Source of the DNA: a virus
IMG/VR virus record: IMGVR_UViG_3300023176_003811
Span: 1 to 45,889 of that record
Reading direction: 5' to 3' (one strand)
Length of the DNA stretch: 45,889 nt
The position numbers were made by a program, and so were the translations under genes. This document shows, piece by piece, positions 16,586 to 25,202 of this stretch; position 1 is the first letter of the stretch, and each line of letters begins with the position of its first letter. Below the pieces are notes generated by a model, which searched no databases, was not told the origin of the DNA, and saw nothing but the letters and a program-made list of their open reading frames with translations.

Positions 16586-18154
16586 TTACTGAGTTCTAAA
16601 CTTTTCCAGAACTTCAGGATTGGCACACAAGTTTTTATCCTGTTTAAGCCATTCTAAATTGTGTTCCACTATGGGCTTTAGTTGTGTTTGTAATTCCACC
16701 CACTCTGAATCTGATAAATTGCACAAACGTTTTATTTCTGTAATCAGAATTTCCATACGTTTGATGTCATCAGTTACTGTGTCATATGTTTCGTCTATGT
16801 ATGGTGCAAATGTTTTGTATCCTATTTTTCTCAGATATTCCAAACTGCCCGGAATGCCCACTAACACAAATGGATGTTTCATGGCAAATGGTTTGTATAT
16901 TTTTTCACTGTAAAATATACCAGGAAAATATTCTTGTGATGTGATATCATCCATAAAATAGTTTGTTTCGCTTACTATGCTAAAGTAACTGGTTCTGTAA
17001 TAGTGTATATCCTCCAGTTCTATATCCACTGGATTATCTCTGTCTGCTGTTCTGTTTAACTGCATGGGTAATCTGCTCAAAAACTTATCATAACTTTTTT
17101 TCAAGTTTCGGTACCCAGCTCTGTGGCCTGTGCTGTCCATGATGTATTTTGTTAAAATATCATATCCTGGATCCTCACGGGCTAGCTCTACTTTGTCTGT
17201 TAACCGCTCCCTAAAATCAAAACTATTATATCCATAGTCTATCAGATCTGCTTCTTCCATGTGTGCCATAAACAATCTTCTGTGTAATCTGGGCACACGG
17301 TTAAAATTCAGAAATTTCCTATCTCTGGGTTTGGTTAGGTATGGTAAGCTCACTGCATGTGTTAGATCTTTATCGTGCTCTTTGAATATAGCAGTTTTAC
17401 AAACCTCTTCAAATCTAAAAAAGCTCACTGGCTCCATGCGAGTTCTAAAACCACAATTGTTATAATAGTGATTATATATCTGAGTGGCGTTCAGGCCTGC
17501 TGTGGCAAAAAAGAAATTCACATCTGCATCGGCATAAAAGCACGCCGCTCGTTGTGCTAGTGCAGTTGGACTGGGCTGAAAGTTTTCTTCTGCATTCCAA
17601 AACAGTATATTTTTATTGCCATGTTCAATAGCTCGTCCTACTTCTCCAAAAATATCCAGTGGGGCTCTCGATGCTGCTGCCCAATCCATACTACCACCAC
17701 AGTACACAATGTCTGTGGTTTCGCGATAGGGCGCCAGTTCTGGTATGCATTTAAAAAACACATCCAGAAAGTATTCTTTATTTTCGCGATCCATTTCTGA
17801 TGCATTAACACATGTTTCCTCTAATACAAATTCACCATCTTTAAAATAATAAAATTGATTACAAAAATTGAATCCATGCCACACATCAAAATCTGCAGGA
17901 TTAAAACACACAACTGGTGTACCCCATGCACAAAATGCAGGATTTTCACTCAACACTCGTGAGTAGCTCTGTACCAGATAGATGTCAGTAAATGTGTTAG
18001 CCAATCCGTCTGTGGCATGAAACGGTTGCATATCCAGGTTTAAATCTTGTGTGATTTCTGACTCACTGATATAATCAAAGCTACCCACATTAGCAACTCT
18101 GGTACCCAGTGTGGGTAACAATGCAATGAGGCGGTCTTTTATAATATCAACCAC
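16586..18154 (-). CDS. Putative glycosyltransferase, six-member paralogue family (member D)
   Basis: At 522 residues this is the longest member. Block 1 (279-305) reads KFLNFNRVPRLHRRLFMAH. Block 2 (about 393-460) reads IVSETNYF, then IFYSEKIYKPFAMKHPFVLVG, then IGYKTFAPYIDETYD, and is followed by ITEIKRLCNLSDSEW. Block 2 and the tail are nearly the same as in member E (18933-20156), so D and E form a second close pair. The N-terminal 250 residues contain NILFWNAEENF and are unlike those of E. GTG at 18154 overlaps the stop of the SGNH gene, and GAG lies about 9 bases upstream. It ends the operon that begins at the NDP-sugar dehydrogenase. Confidence 0.6.
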   Translation of the reverse strand: MVDIIKDRLIALLPTLGTRVANVGSFDYISESEITQDLNLDMQPFHATDGLANTFTDIYLVQSYSRVLSENPAFCAWGTPVVCFNPADFDVWHGFNFCNQFYYFKDGEFVLEETCVNASEMDRENKEYFLDVFFKCIPELAPYRETTDIVYCGGSMDWAAASRAPLDIFGEVGRAIEHGNKNILFWNAEENFQPSPTALAQRAACFYADADVNFFFATAGLNATQIYNHYYNNCGFRTRMEPVSFFRFEEVCKTAIFKEHDKDLTHAVSLPYLTKPRDRKFLNFNRVPRLHRRLFMAHMEEADLIDYGYNSFDFRERLTDKVELAREDPGYDILTKYIMDSTGHRAGYRNLKKSYDKFLSRLPMQLNRTADRDNPVDIELEDIHYYRTSYFSIVSETNYFMDDITSQEYFPGIFYSEKIYKPFAMKHPFVLVGIPGSLEYLRKIGYKTFAPYIDETYDTVTDDIKRMEILITEIKRLCNLSDSEWVELQTQLKPIVEHNLEWLKQDKNLCANPEVLEKFRTQ

Positions 18155-18936
18155 GGTGGTGTCTCATTTAGTTCATCTTTGTATTTGACATTTAGCATTT
18201 TTAGATGCTGTTCGCCAGCCCAAGCCATTGTTTTTGTACTGAGTTCAAAGCCCAGTTTTTTCAGATAGTCACAATAGTCTAACACACTAGGGTGGTAATC
18301 GTCAAATATTTCACCATTCACTTCATATGAATAACCACTCTTCCAGCCGCTAGGTGCTTGACAGCTCATTAAATCTGGTAACAGGTATGGTTGTATATTT
18401 TTGTAGCAATTAACAACATCTGATATATCTGCATCGGGAGCCCTGCCGCTGTATAAGTCCTGCTGATCGAAGCCTATGCCTGTGGTCATGATAACCCGGC
18501 AAGGTAAAGAATCCAGCATTCTGATAGCACTGTCTATCAAACTCATATCTCTGATAGTCATACCCCTAGGACAACACCATTGCTCTGTGAACACCTTGGG
18601 ATATGTGTCTTGGCTGTACAAGTTACCTGGTGTTACCCAGTTGTTGTGGCGTCCATATATGTAACGATCTTCTCTGTAAAATCCCGACCACATTATAGCC
18701 AGTATGTCGTTGTGGTCCAGATCTGCTACGCCGTTTATTATTTGACTTACAACAGTGAATATATACTGGTTGCCTGCACCGCTGGTGCCAGCATTAAAAT
18801 ATCCTGCATTGGGTAATTCTTCAGCCAGTATGTCAGCCCAGGTAGGCCAACGATAGTTGGTAAAACTGCAACCCACAGCATAAAATGTTTTATAACTGGC
18901 TAAGTTACCCAGTTGTTTTATATCAGTTATTATCAT
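18139..18936 (-). CDS. SGNH/GDSL-hydrolase-like protein (paralogue 4)
   Basis: The 265 residues contain FYAVGCSFTNYRWPTWADILA (nucleophile Ser block, GCSFT at 22-26), AGTSGAGNQY (Gly/Asn block, 49-58) and DDYHPS near the C-terminus, a D-x-x-H that fits the catalytic Asp/His. This is the most complete SGNH set of the four. It overlaps member E by 4 bases upstream and member D by 16 bases downstream, so it is sandwiched between two putative glycosyltransferases. The closest relative in the window is 10431-11417. I infer removal or transfer of an acyl group on the glycan. No export signal is visible. Confidence 0.68.
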   Translation of the reverse strand: MIITDIKQLGNLASYKTFYAVGCSFTNYRWPTWADILAEELPNAGYFNAGTSGAGNQYIFTVVSQIINGVADLDHNDILAIMWSGFYREDRYIYGRHNNWVTPGNLYSQDTYPKVFTEQWCCPRGMTIRDMSLIDSAIRMLDSLPCRVIMTTGIGFDQQDLYSGRAPDADISDVVNCYKNIQPYLLPDLMSCQAPSGWKSGYSYEVNGEIFDDYHPSVLDYCDYLKKLGFELSTKTMAWAGEQHLKMLNVKYKDELNETPPWLIL

Positions 18937-20156
18937 TTGTAATTCATTTTGTGGAAGAAATTTTCTTTATTCACTATCACATTAAAATTATAATCACAGA
19001 TTTCTCTAGCACGTTCTATAAATTTTTTCAGTTCTGGTTGCGATAAGTTACACAAACGTTTTGTTTCTTCTGCGATAGCCAGCAGTCTGTCGCCGTCATT
19101 TTTTATTTTATCATAACTTTCGTCAATGATATCTTCAAAGGTTTTATATCCAATGTGCTTTAAACATCTTAATATACCAGGAGAACTTATCACGATAAAC
19201 GGATGTTTGAACAGTATACTTTTCCACACCTTCTCACTTAAAAACTGTGTGGACTCAAATCCTAAATGACTTGTGTAATAGTGTGTTTCACTTATCAGAC
19301 TAAAATAAGTTTCTTCATACAGCCAATTATGGTCCTGTGTCATGGCTGCGCGATTGACTACTAAATCTTTGGTGTCTAAATATAGTGGTTTTTGATGTAT
19401 TAGTTCTTCTTCTGTTTCGTCCAGTATAGATAATATTTTAGGGAAATCATAATGCATCTCTCTGATGTATTCTACCATTTGAGGCCAAGTGCGATGATCG
19501 TCTGACGGTGCTAAACTGATATGTCCATGGTCCACCAATCCATATTTTTTTAACAGCATAAACATAGTAGGACGATGTAAACGCCAACGTCTGTTAAAAT
19601 TCAGAAACTTCTTTTTGTACGGACCGTCATGCAGTGTTTTTGGTGGTAACCACGTATCAGTATCAGGATGAAGCTCGTCTTCTTTTTCGTGTTTTTCGTT
19701 CCTATAAAACTGTACAGCATCTTCTTCAAAAGGTAATTCAAGTTCAGTTTTTATTTGTGGCATTTTATATATGGCGGCAATCCGGTCTACTTCTTCCAGG
19801 ATGTTAAATGCTCCAGTCATCAGTACAACTTTGTGTACTGGTATGCCTTGTTCAAATATGATGTGTTTGTATAATGGCTCCACTACACTTATAAATGCTT
19901 CATGGCTGTTATTTAAAATTAATAGAGTTCTATCCTGAGGGTCTTTGATTTTTACTAATATATCATATGGTATAATTGTATCCAGTTTAATATCTTGGAA
20001 TACCCTGCCGTCTTTGAATGCCATGTAATAGTATTTGTATGAATCACTTTCAAAGTCCCTGGTTATATACAATCTGGGTGCTGGCTCTACCCTGTACCCA
20101 TTGGGCTCATTGTGATCCAACCAGTAGTATTCTTCTGGATTTAAGATCTCTCCCAT
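18933..20156 (-). CDS. Putative glycosyltransferase, six-member paralogue family (member E)
   Basis: This 407-residue protein has block 1 at 182-210 (KKFLNFNRRWRLHR, then LLKKYGLVDHGHISL) and block 2 at about 286-350 (SLISETHYYTSH, FLSEKVWKSILFKHPFIVISSPG, HIGYKTFEDIIDESYDK), followed by EETKRLCNLSQPE. The last stretch is shared with member D. The HR-containing strand and the S-E-K-(V/I) helix are the best conserved features of the whole family and may line the donor site. The ATG at 20156 touches the stop of the twitch radical SAM gene, and AGG lies about 10 bases upstream. The sugar used is unknown. Confidence 0.6.
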   Translation of the reverse strand: MGEILNPEEYYWLDHNEPNGYRVEPAPRLYITRDFESDSYKYYYMAFKDGRVFQDIKLDTIIPYDILVKIKDPQDRTLLILNNSHEAFISVVEPLYKHIIFEQGIPVHKVVLMTGAFNILEEVDRIAAIYKMPQIKTELELPFEEDAVQFYRNEKHEKEDELHPDTDTWLPPKTLHDGPYKKKFLNFNRRWRLHRPTMFMLLKKYGLVDHGHISLAPSDDHRTWPQMVEYIREMHYDFPKILSILDETEEELIHQKPLYLDTKDLVVNRAAMTQDHNWLYEETYFSLISETHYYTSHLGFESTQFLSEKVWKSILFKHPFIVISSPGILRCLKHIGYKTFEDIIDESYDKIKNDGDRLLAIAEETKRLCNLSQPELKKFIERAREICDYNFNVIVNKENFFHKMNYK

Positions 20157-21586
20157 TAGCCACCAACCTCTGTGATAGCGATTTGATTTTCTGCTGTTTC
20201 CTTACATAGGTTCCAGAAGTCAGTATACTCAGGATATGTTTCCAGGAAGTTTACATCGCGACGCTTGTCGTATTCTGTAAACCAGTTGTAGAAGTCTATC
20301 CTGCCCTGTTCAATTTTTCTGCTATCATACTGTGTGTTTGCAAAATAGTCACGCACACGTCTAAAACGTTCATACTCCAGTTCACTAAACATTTTGGTAT
20401 CATCTTCCACAATGTTATCCTTGATAAACTGTAAACACTCGTCAAAGTAAGGTAAAAATTCTTCTTTGGGTAGTATGTGCATATCATACTGAATAGGCTC
20501 TTTAAGATAGGGAGTATCAAATCTGATTTTTCTCACTGTATCGTCACTGCCCAGCCCATTAGGTATGATGTCGTCATACTTAGCTCGCCACTCTAATACT
20601 TTTTCCAGGTAGCCTTTAAAACTTGCAACACTTAAAATGTTGAATGTTACCATGTGAGTGATATGGCTTTTTACACCACGTACATATATGTCCTGATTTT
20701 TCTCCCAGATGTTCAAATCAAGTCCAGTACGTAAATACTCTGCACGTTTACCCCACGTATCTATGCTGGTAAACATTTTAAACTGACGTATGCAGTTATT
20801 ATCCTGTAGCTCTTTCACTGTGTCAGCGAGCTTCTGAACACGTCTGCTGGCATATCCTAGGTTAGTGTTAATGTTGATTTCCAGATGCGGTTTAGGGTCT
20901 CTTTTAAGTTCCTCAAACAATCGCCACGTCGTTTTGTGCAGAATAGGCTCGCCTCCAGTAATACGTAGTATGTTTAGAGTTTTACTTACTTCAGGCCACC
21001 AACGCCACCATGCCGCAACATAGGGATTGGTTTCCTCATCATCATAGTTTGTAAACCATTCTATATCGCAGTCGTGGTTTTTAACTGTTTCGTATTTGCC
21101 ATGCTTTTTAATTTCATTGTAGAACATACTACTGTGCATAGGATGACAATAACCACACTTAAAGTTACATTCGTTACTGAAAGCAATTTCAATATACTCT
21201 GGATTAATTTTATAGTCTGGTGGATTATCCAGTATCTCATCAAATCGTTCTTCTGTGTATATGCTGCTGTTACGTATTTTTCTGTCTGATACATAATCGT
21301 CGCCCATGCTTTCCACATTCCAACAATACTGACAGCCTTCAGGTTTGTCGCCATTTAGCATTTCCACACGCTCGTCAATTTTTGTAGGTGTATTATGTAA
21401 TACACTTGGTGTATACTTTAATTCTTCTAGTGGAATATCGTGCGGCTTAGGATGATAACAACTGTGTGTTTGTCCTCTGTGCATGTATATGGTAGTGTGA
21501 TGCCATTTGGCCAAACAAAATGTAGGGCTTGCCTCATCGTTGACTATCTGGTCTATCTTTTTTATTCTGTCTATATGATCACTCAT
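20156..21586 (-). CDS. Twitch/SPASM-like radical SAM protein
   Basis: The 476-residue protein has C140-x3-C144-x2-C147 in FSNECNFKCGYC for the SAM-binding 4Fe-4S cluster, ITGGEP for the SAM amino group, and a partial TIM barrel after it. Additional Cys before the core, C24, C43, C85 and C88 (GCQYCWNVE), suggest an auxiliary cluster in an N-terminal extension. Radical SAM proteins with this layout are common in marine T4-like phages, but their substrate is not established. ATG at 21586 has AGGA about 7 bases upstream. It follows member F after 14 bases and is followed immediately by member E, so it sits inside the sugar operon. Modification of a peptide or of a sugar are both possible. Confidence 0.85.
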   Translation of the reverse strand: MSDHIDRIKKIDQIVNDEASPTFCLAKWHHTTIYMHRGQTHSCYHPKPHDIPLEELKYTPSVLHNTPTKIDERVEMLNGDKPEGCQYCWNVESMGDDYVSDRKIRNSSIYTEERFDEILDNPPDYKINPEYIEIAFSNECNFKCGYCHPMHSSMFYNEIKKHGKYETVKNHDCDIEWFTNYDDEETNPYVAAWWRWWPEVSKTLNILRITGGEPILHKTTWRLFEELKRDPKPHLEININTNLGYASRRVQKLADTVKELQDNNCIRQFKMFTSIDTWGKRAEYLRTGLDLNIWEKNQDIYVRGVKSHITHMVTFNILSVASFKGYLEKVLEWRAKYDDIIPNGLGSDDTVRKIRFDTPYLKEPIQYDMHILPKEEFLPYFDECLQFIKDNIVEDDTKMFSELEYERFRRVRDYFANTQYDSRKIEQGRIDFYNWFTEYDKRRDVNFLETYPEYTDFWNLCKETAENQIAITEVGG

Positions 21587-21600
21587 AATAATTCCTGTGT

Positions 21601-22809
21601 TTAAAACGTTTTTAAATTTTGCTCTAACATGATGTGATATTTTTTAGCCAGCTCTATAACACGTTTATGGTTATGTCTGATCACTGCCTGTACACCTCCG
21701 CTGTATACAGACTCATGTATATATGCTAAATCAAAACGTTCTAATATTTTCCATGCCTCATCTAACACACGATCAAGTCGCTCATCATAATCGTCAAATA
21801 TATCGTATGTTTCGTCGAACAATACTGATTCATATGTCTGAAAGGCATAAGTTTTTTTCATAAAGTCCAGGGCACCCTTTTCATTAAACAATAAAAAAGG
21901 TTTCTTAGCCGCCATGACTTTGTATACTTTTTCTGATATAAACATTTCTTTCCACCAGGGAAACGCTTGTTTTAATATCGCAAATTCTTCTTCTGTAAAA
22001 TCCTCACTTTGTACATAGTCTATGGCAATGTCAAAATAACTGTCCATAACTGCTTTTTCGTATGCATTAGTCATCAGTTCAGGATATGTTTTATCGTAAT
22101 ACATTTCTGACTGACTTTGTCTATCAGTATCAGGATCTTCTAAACTTGATGGGAACGATTTTAAAATCTCTCCATAGTTCTCTACAAATTCGTGTCCTTG
22201 ATCTGTTAGATCTAAATCGTCAAATATAAAACTGGTAATAATTTTATCTGCATGTTTTTCCATAATTTTGTTATGATAAAACCATGCCATAGTGTCGCCC
22301 TTCTGTTTCCTGAATCTTCTATTCAAACAGGTTAAAAACTTAGGGCGTTGTATATTCTCACGATGATCGTTGCAATCTATTTCGCCACCATCATGATCTA
22401 AACCAAGTACTGTGGTGATCCAAAAATCACAATATACTACTTTGATTTTGTTTGTTATGTTGTTTGCTTCACACCAACCTTCATAACAACGATTGACCAC
22501 AGCATTACCTGAAATAAATTTAAAGTTTGACGGATCAAATCCAGTGTTTTCACATGCTTCATGAATAACATCAAATACAAAAACACATTCTTCTGGTCGG
22601 GTTTTATGATTCCATAACATGTTAGGCTCATACACCCTACTCAGTATAAATTTATATCCACTGGTCCTTGCCACAGTGAGCTGACGTTCTAATCTTTTTT
22701 GACTAAAATTTGCTCCTGCATAAGCACCAAAGATTTCCAACACCCAAAGTTTATCTGGGCCTTCTTCTATCTTGTTAACTGAATATGTGTCATGAATTTG
22801 ATCCGACAT
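21601..22809 (-). CDS. Putative glycosyltransferase, six-member paralogue family (member F)
   Basis: This is the most divergent of the six. Block 1 (156-172) reads KFLTCLNRRFRKQKGD and lacks the HR. Block 2 (about 289-340) reads MFISEKVYKVMAAKKPFLLFNEKGALDFMKK, then FQTYESVLFDETYDIFDDYDERLDR. The TES/SET segment before the S-E-K is replaced by an insertion that is rich in acidic residues. It follows the NDP-sugar dehydrogenase after 2 bases, and I see only a poor ribosome site, so it is probably coupled to that gene. The pairing suggests, without proving, that the donor could be an NDP-uronic acid. Confidence 0.55.
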   Translation of the reverse strand: MSDQIHDTYSVNKIEEGPDKLWVLEIFGAYAGANFSQKRLERQLTVARTSGYKFILSRVYEPNMLWNHKTRPEECVFVFDVIHEACENTGFDPSNFKFISGNAVVNRCYEGWCEANNITNKIKVVYCDFWITTVLGLDHDGGEIDCNDHRENIQRPKFLTCLNRRFRKQKGDTMAWFYHNKIMEKHADKIITSFIFDDLDLTDQGHEFVENYGEILKSFPSSLEDPDTDRQSQSEMYYDKTYPELMTNAYEKAVMDSYFDIAIDYVQSEDFTEEEFAILKQAFPWWKEMFISEKVYKVMAAKKPFLLFNEKGALDFMKKTYAFQTYESVLFDETYDIFDDYDERLDRVLDEAWKILERFDLAYIHESVYSGGVQAVIRHNHKRVIELAKKYHIMLEQNLKTF

Positions 22810-22811
22810 AC

Positions 22812-24131
22812 TTATCTCAATGCATCCTTTCTAGTATTCCCGTAATGAATAACTGTTATGCCATCCAGTTTAGGAATCTTCCTCCATGGGTCAACAACCA
22901 CACTGCCTTCAGCAAAGTTTAGCTCTGTACCATTTGCAGTTGCCACAGTGAGGGCTTCATCAGCACCTGTAACTCTGTGTTCATCATACCAGCCTTTAAC
23001 AAAGTCCAGTTGCTCACCATAAGTGATTTCCGGATTGTGTGCTAGCAAGTAAACTGCTGGCTTACTCAGGATATCGTCTGATGGAATCTCTTCCATTACT
23101 TCATCCAAGTAATGCAGTTCAGCACCCTGTTGCTCAACATAGTGTCCAACTAACATACTGCTGGAACCTGCATCATATGGTACCAATGGCTTGTAGGCTT
23201 TGCCAACAATTACTACTGGCATCTGTGGTGATACACCAGCACCAATTGTGGCAAGATCTACTAACTGCTTTGCCATGTTCTCTGCTTGTACTTCTCTGCT
23301 ACGCATAACAGCATCAAACAAATCATAACCTAAGTCTAAATTGTCTGCCATCCAACGTAGTGCAATGTTATCTCTGGGGTGACAAGCGCCGCCATCGCCC
23401 ATGCCAGGTTTCATATAACCTGGTCCCATAATACGTCTATCTGATGTAGCAAGAGCATCACATACAACTTCTGCATTAATGTTGCCCTGCTTCTCTGCGA
23501 CGTCTTGTATCATGTTTACTAGGCTGACTTTTGCTGAAATAAATGTGTTGTAAAATACTTTAATACATTCACATTCGTCCCATGTGCCTATAACATAACG
23601 TGGATCGTTTTGCATGATTGTTTTGTAGAAGTCTACAAGTTCTTTTGCATCTCCCGTTTCGCTACCATCTTCAGTTCCGATCATTACCATTTCTGGATTA
23701 ACCATATCCCACTTAACTGTACCCATAGCAATTAGATATGGGTTATACACAAAGCGAGTATTTGGCAATAGCGGAACCAGTTCTCTGCGAACTGTACCTG
23801 GTAGTACTGTTGATATTAGGACTATTAGTTGATCCTGAGTTGCAACCTCATTTACCTCTGACAAAACTTTTTTTACTAGTGTGTAATCAAAGTCTTTGTT
23901 TGGCAAATGGCTGGTTGGTGCTTTACCATCATATTGTGGATCATGCGGAGTCTGTACAGCAACAAAGACAATGTCTTGTCCCCTTACAGCATCTACCAAA
24001 TTGGGAACCATTGTAAAGTTCTCTGGTTCTCTTGGCTCTACATCGTACCCTACAACATCATGGACCTCAGCGACCATTTCGGCGCAGGCTTGTCCTAACT
24101 TGCCCACCCCGATAAATCCGATCGAGGCCAT
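22812..24131 (-). CDS. UDP-glucose/GDP-mannose-type nucleotide-sugar dehydrogenase
   Basis: Such enzymes oxidise the C6 alcohol of an NDP-sugar to a carboxylate with two NAD+, giving an NDP-uronic acid. The 439-residue protein has the N-terminal Rossmann motif GFIGVGKLG (5-13), the linker region with K191 and N195, the catalytic block GMGDGGACHPRD with C250, and a C-terminal Rossmann-like domain with VIVGKAYKPLVPYDAGSSS. All three domains are present at normal length. A strong AGGAG lies 6 bases before ATG, and an exact TATAAATA lies 38 bases upstream, so it is the promoter-proximal gene of an operon of six (dehydrogenase, F, twitch radical SAM, E, SGNH, D). The exact nucleotide sugar cannot be told. 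Confidence 0.92.
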   Translation of the reverse strand: MASIGFIGVGKLGQACAEMVAEVHDVVGYDVEPREPENFTMVPNLVDAVRGQDIVFVAVQTPHDPQYDGKAPTSHLPNKDFDYTLVKKVLSEVNEVATQDQLIVLISTVLPGTVRRELVPLLPNTRFVYNPYLIAMGTVKWDMVNPEMVMIGTEDGSETGDAKELVDFYKTIMQNDPRYVIGTWDECECIKVFYNTFISAKVSLVNMIQDVAEKQGNINAEVVCDALATSDRRIMGPGYMKPGMGDGGACHPRDNIALRWMADNLDLGYDLFDAVMRSREVQAENMAKQLVDLATIGAGVSPQMPVVIVGKAYKPLVPYDAGSSSMLVGHYVEQQGAELHYLDEVMEEIPSDDILSKPAVYLLAHNPEITYGEQLDFVKGWYDEHRVTGADEALTVATANGTELNFAEGSVVVDPWRKIPKLDGITVIHYGNTRKDALR

Positions 24132-24168
24132 TTGTATCTCCTGTATTGTAGTGCATTATGCACAGTTA

Positions 24169-24176
24169 TATTTATA
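24169..24176 (-). promoter_or_regulatory. Late promoter TATAAATA before the dehydrogenase operon
   Basis: Exact TATAAATA on the minus strand in the 71-base gap 24132-24202, 38 bases before the ATG at 24131. The rest of the gap holds no other feature that I can see. Confidence 0.72.
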
Positions 24177-24202
24177 AAGTGATTCAGCGGTATTACTGAT
24201 TT

Positions 24203-24949
24203 TTAGAGTGCAGATTCCATGATATGTAAACTGTTGAACAAATCATAAAATTGTGCTGGTGTCAGGATACTTTCGTGTCCGGTGTCTGGTTCTCCCAGAT
24301 ACTTTTCAATATACTCTACACCATAATATCCTAATGCCAAACAGGGAAAAATACCGGCTTCGCGACCCTCGTACCCTGTGGTGTGATTAGATTTAATAAA
24401 CCAATCTAGCTCAGAAAAGGTTAACTCTTCTGCTTTGGGTGGGAAACTTTCTGTGGTATAATATATAGAAAACTTCTTTTTATTAGCACCGTTGGAATAG
24501 ATAGACTTTATTTCCTCATAGTGCTCAGTGTTGTATATAACATGCTCGAAGTTGCTCTTACAGTAACGACAAAGCTCATAGACGTTAACACTGTCCTTGT
24601 GTAACTTGATTGTGGTACAACTGGTAAACTCTTTTATATGCTCTGCAGCGTAGCTGTCTGTAGTGCTCCAGATAAGAGGAATACCCACATTGCTTGCAAG
24701 TTTATCCAATTTTTCCATGTTTTCTGGTGTTATTTCACTGCGATTAGCAAGCTCTAAATAAGGCATACTGCCCCATGGACTGTTTACTGAAACATATTTC
24801 TTTTCTTCTGGTATAATTTCTCTGGGTGTGCTTTTGTTTATAACTACAGCATCAGCATTGCACTGAGCTGCGGCAATTAGTCTGCTTTCTAACAGATCCC
24901 AATTATTCTCATGGTATAAGCCTATATTGGCATACAGTTTACAACTCAT
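24203..24949 (-). CDS. NeuB-like (sialic-acid synthase N-terminal domain) protein with altered active site
   Basis: The 248 residues follow the NeuB barrel from end to end: YANIGLYHENN (NeuB: AEIGINHEG), a helix with ADAVV, GSMPYLELANRSEI, GIPLIWSTTDSYAAEHI, TTIKLHKDSVNVYELCRY, ESFPPKAEEL, HTTGYEG (NeuB: SDHTLG) and ALGYYGVEYIEKYL. NeuB condenses PEP with an N-acetyl sugar to make nonulosonic acids. By eye, several functional positions are changed: the Glu of AEIG is Asn, the Lys-His-Gln strand end is missing, and the metal-binding His before the Y-P-T-P block is Tyr. The His of HTTG remains. No C-terminal SAF domain follows. It may have a different reaction or be a non-catalytic homologue. 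It overlaps the SH3-like gene upstream. Confidence 0.68.
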   Translation of the reverse strand: MSCKLYANIGLYHENNWDLLESRLIAAAQCNADAVVINKSTPREIIPEEKKYVSVNSPWGSMPYLELANRSEITPENMEKLDKLASNVGIPLIWSTTDSYAAEHIKEFTSCTTIKLHKDSVNVYELCRYCKSNFEHVIYNTEHYEEIKSIYSNGANKKKFSIYYTTESFPPKAEELTFSELDWFIKSNHTTGYEGREAGIFPCLALGYYGVEYIEKYLGEPDTGHESILTPAQFYDLFNSLHIMESAL

Positions 24950-25202
24950 AACCCTCTGGATACCCTGTATACCACTTTATCACTGTGTTAACACGAAAAC
25001 TTCTATATGCGTCTTTATCCAAACACCATACAACCAAGTTATCACTAAGTGCATCAAAGTCTTTGATAACAATGTCCTTTCCTGCAACGTCAGAGTTTAA
25101 TGTACAAGGCATAACTCTGATTTCTTCTGTGTTAATTTTTTTGAATACCACAGTTACTACACCAGACTTTGCTTCTGATATAAATTTTTGTGCGTCTTTC
25201 AC
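24939..25202 (-). CDS. Small SH3-barrel-like protein (DUF2693-type)
   Basis: The 87 residues show VVTVVFKKINTEEIRVMPCTLN early and VVWCLDKDAYRSFRVNTVIKW late. This layout resembles phage proteins described as having an SH3-like beta-barrel fold (DUF2693), in which a basic strand with C-T-L and a late D-x-x-x-x-R-S-F-R segment are conserved. The role of that family is not established. GTG at 25202 shares a base with the TAG of the preceding gene, and the 3' end overlaps the NeuB-like gene, so all three are one translational unit. Confidence 0.6.
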   Translation of the reverse strand: MKDAQKFISEAKSGVVTVVFKKINTEEIRVMPCTLNSDVAGKDIVIKDFDALSDNLVVWCLDKDAYRSFRVNTVIKWYTGYPEGYEL

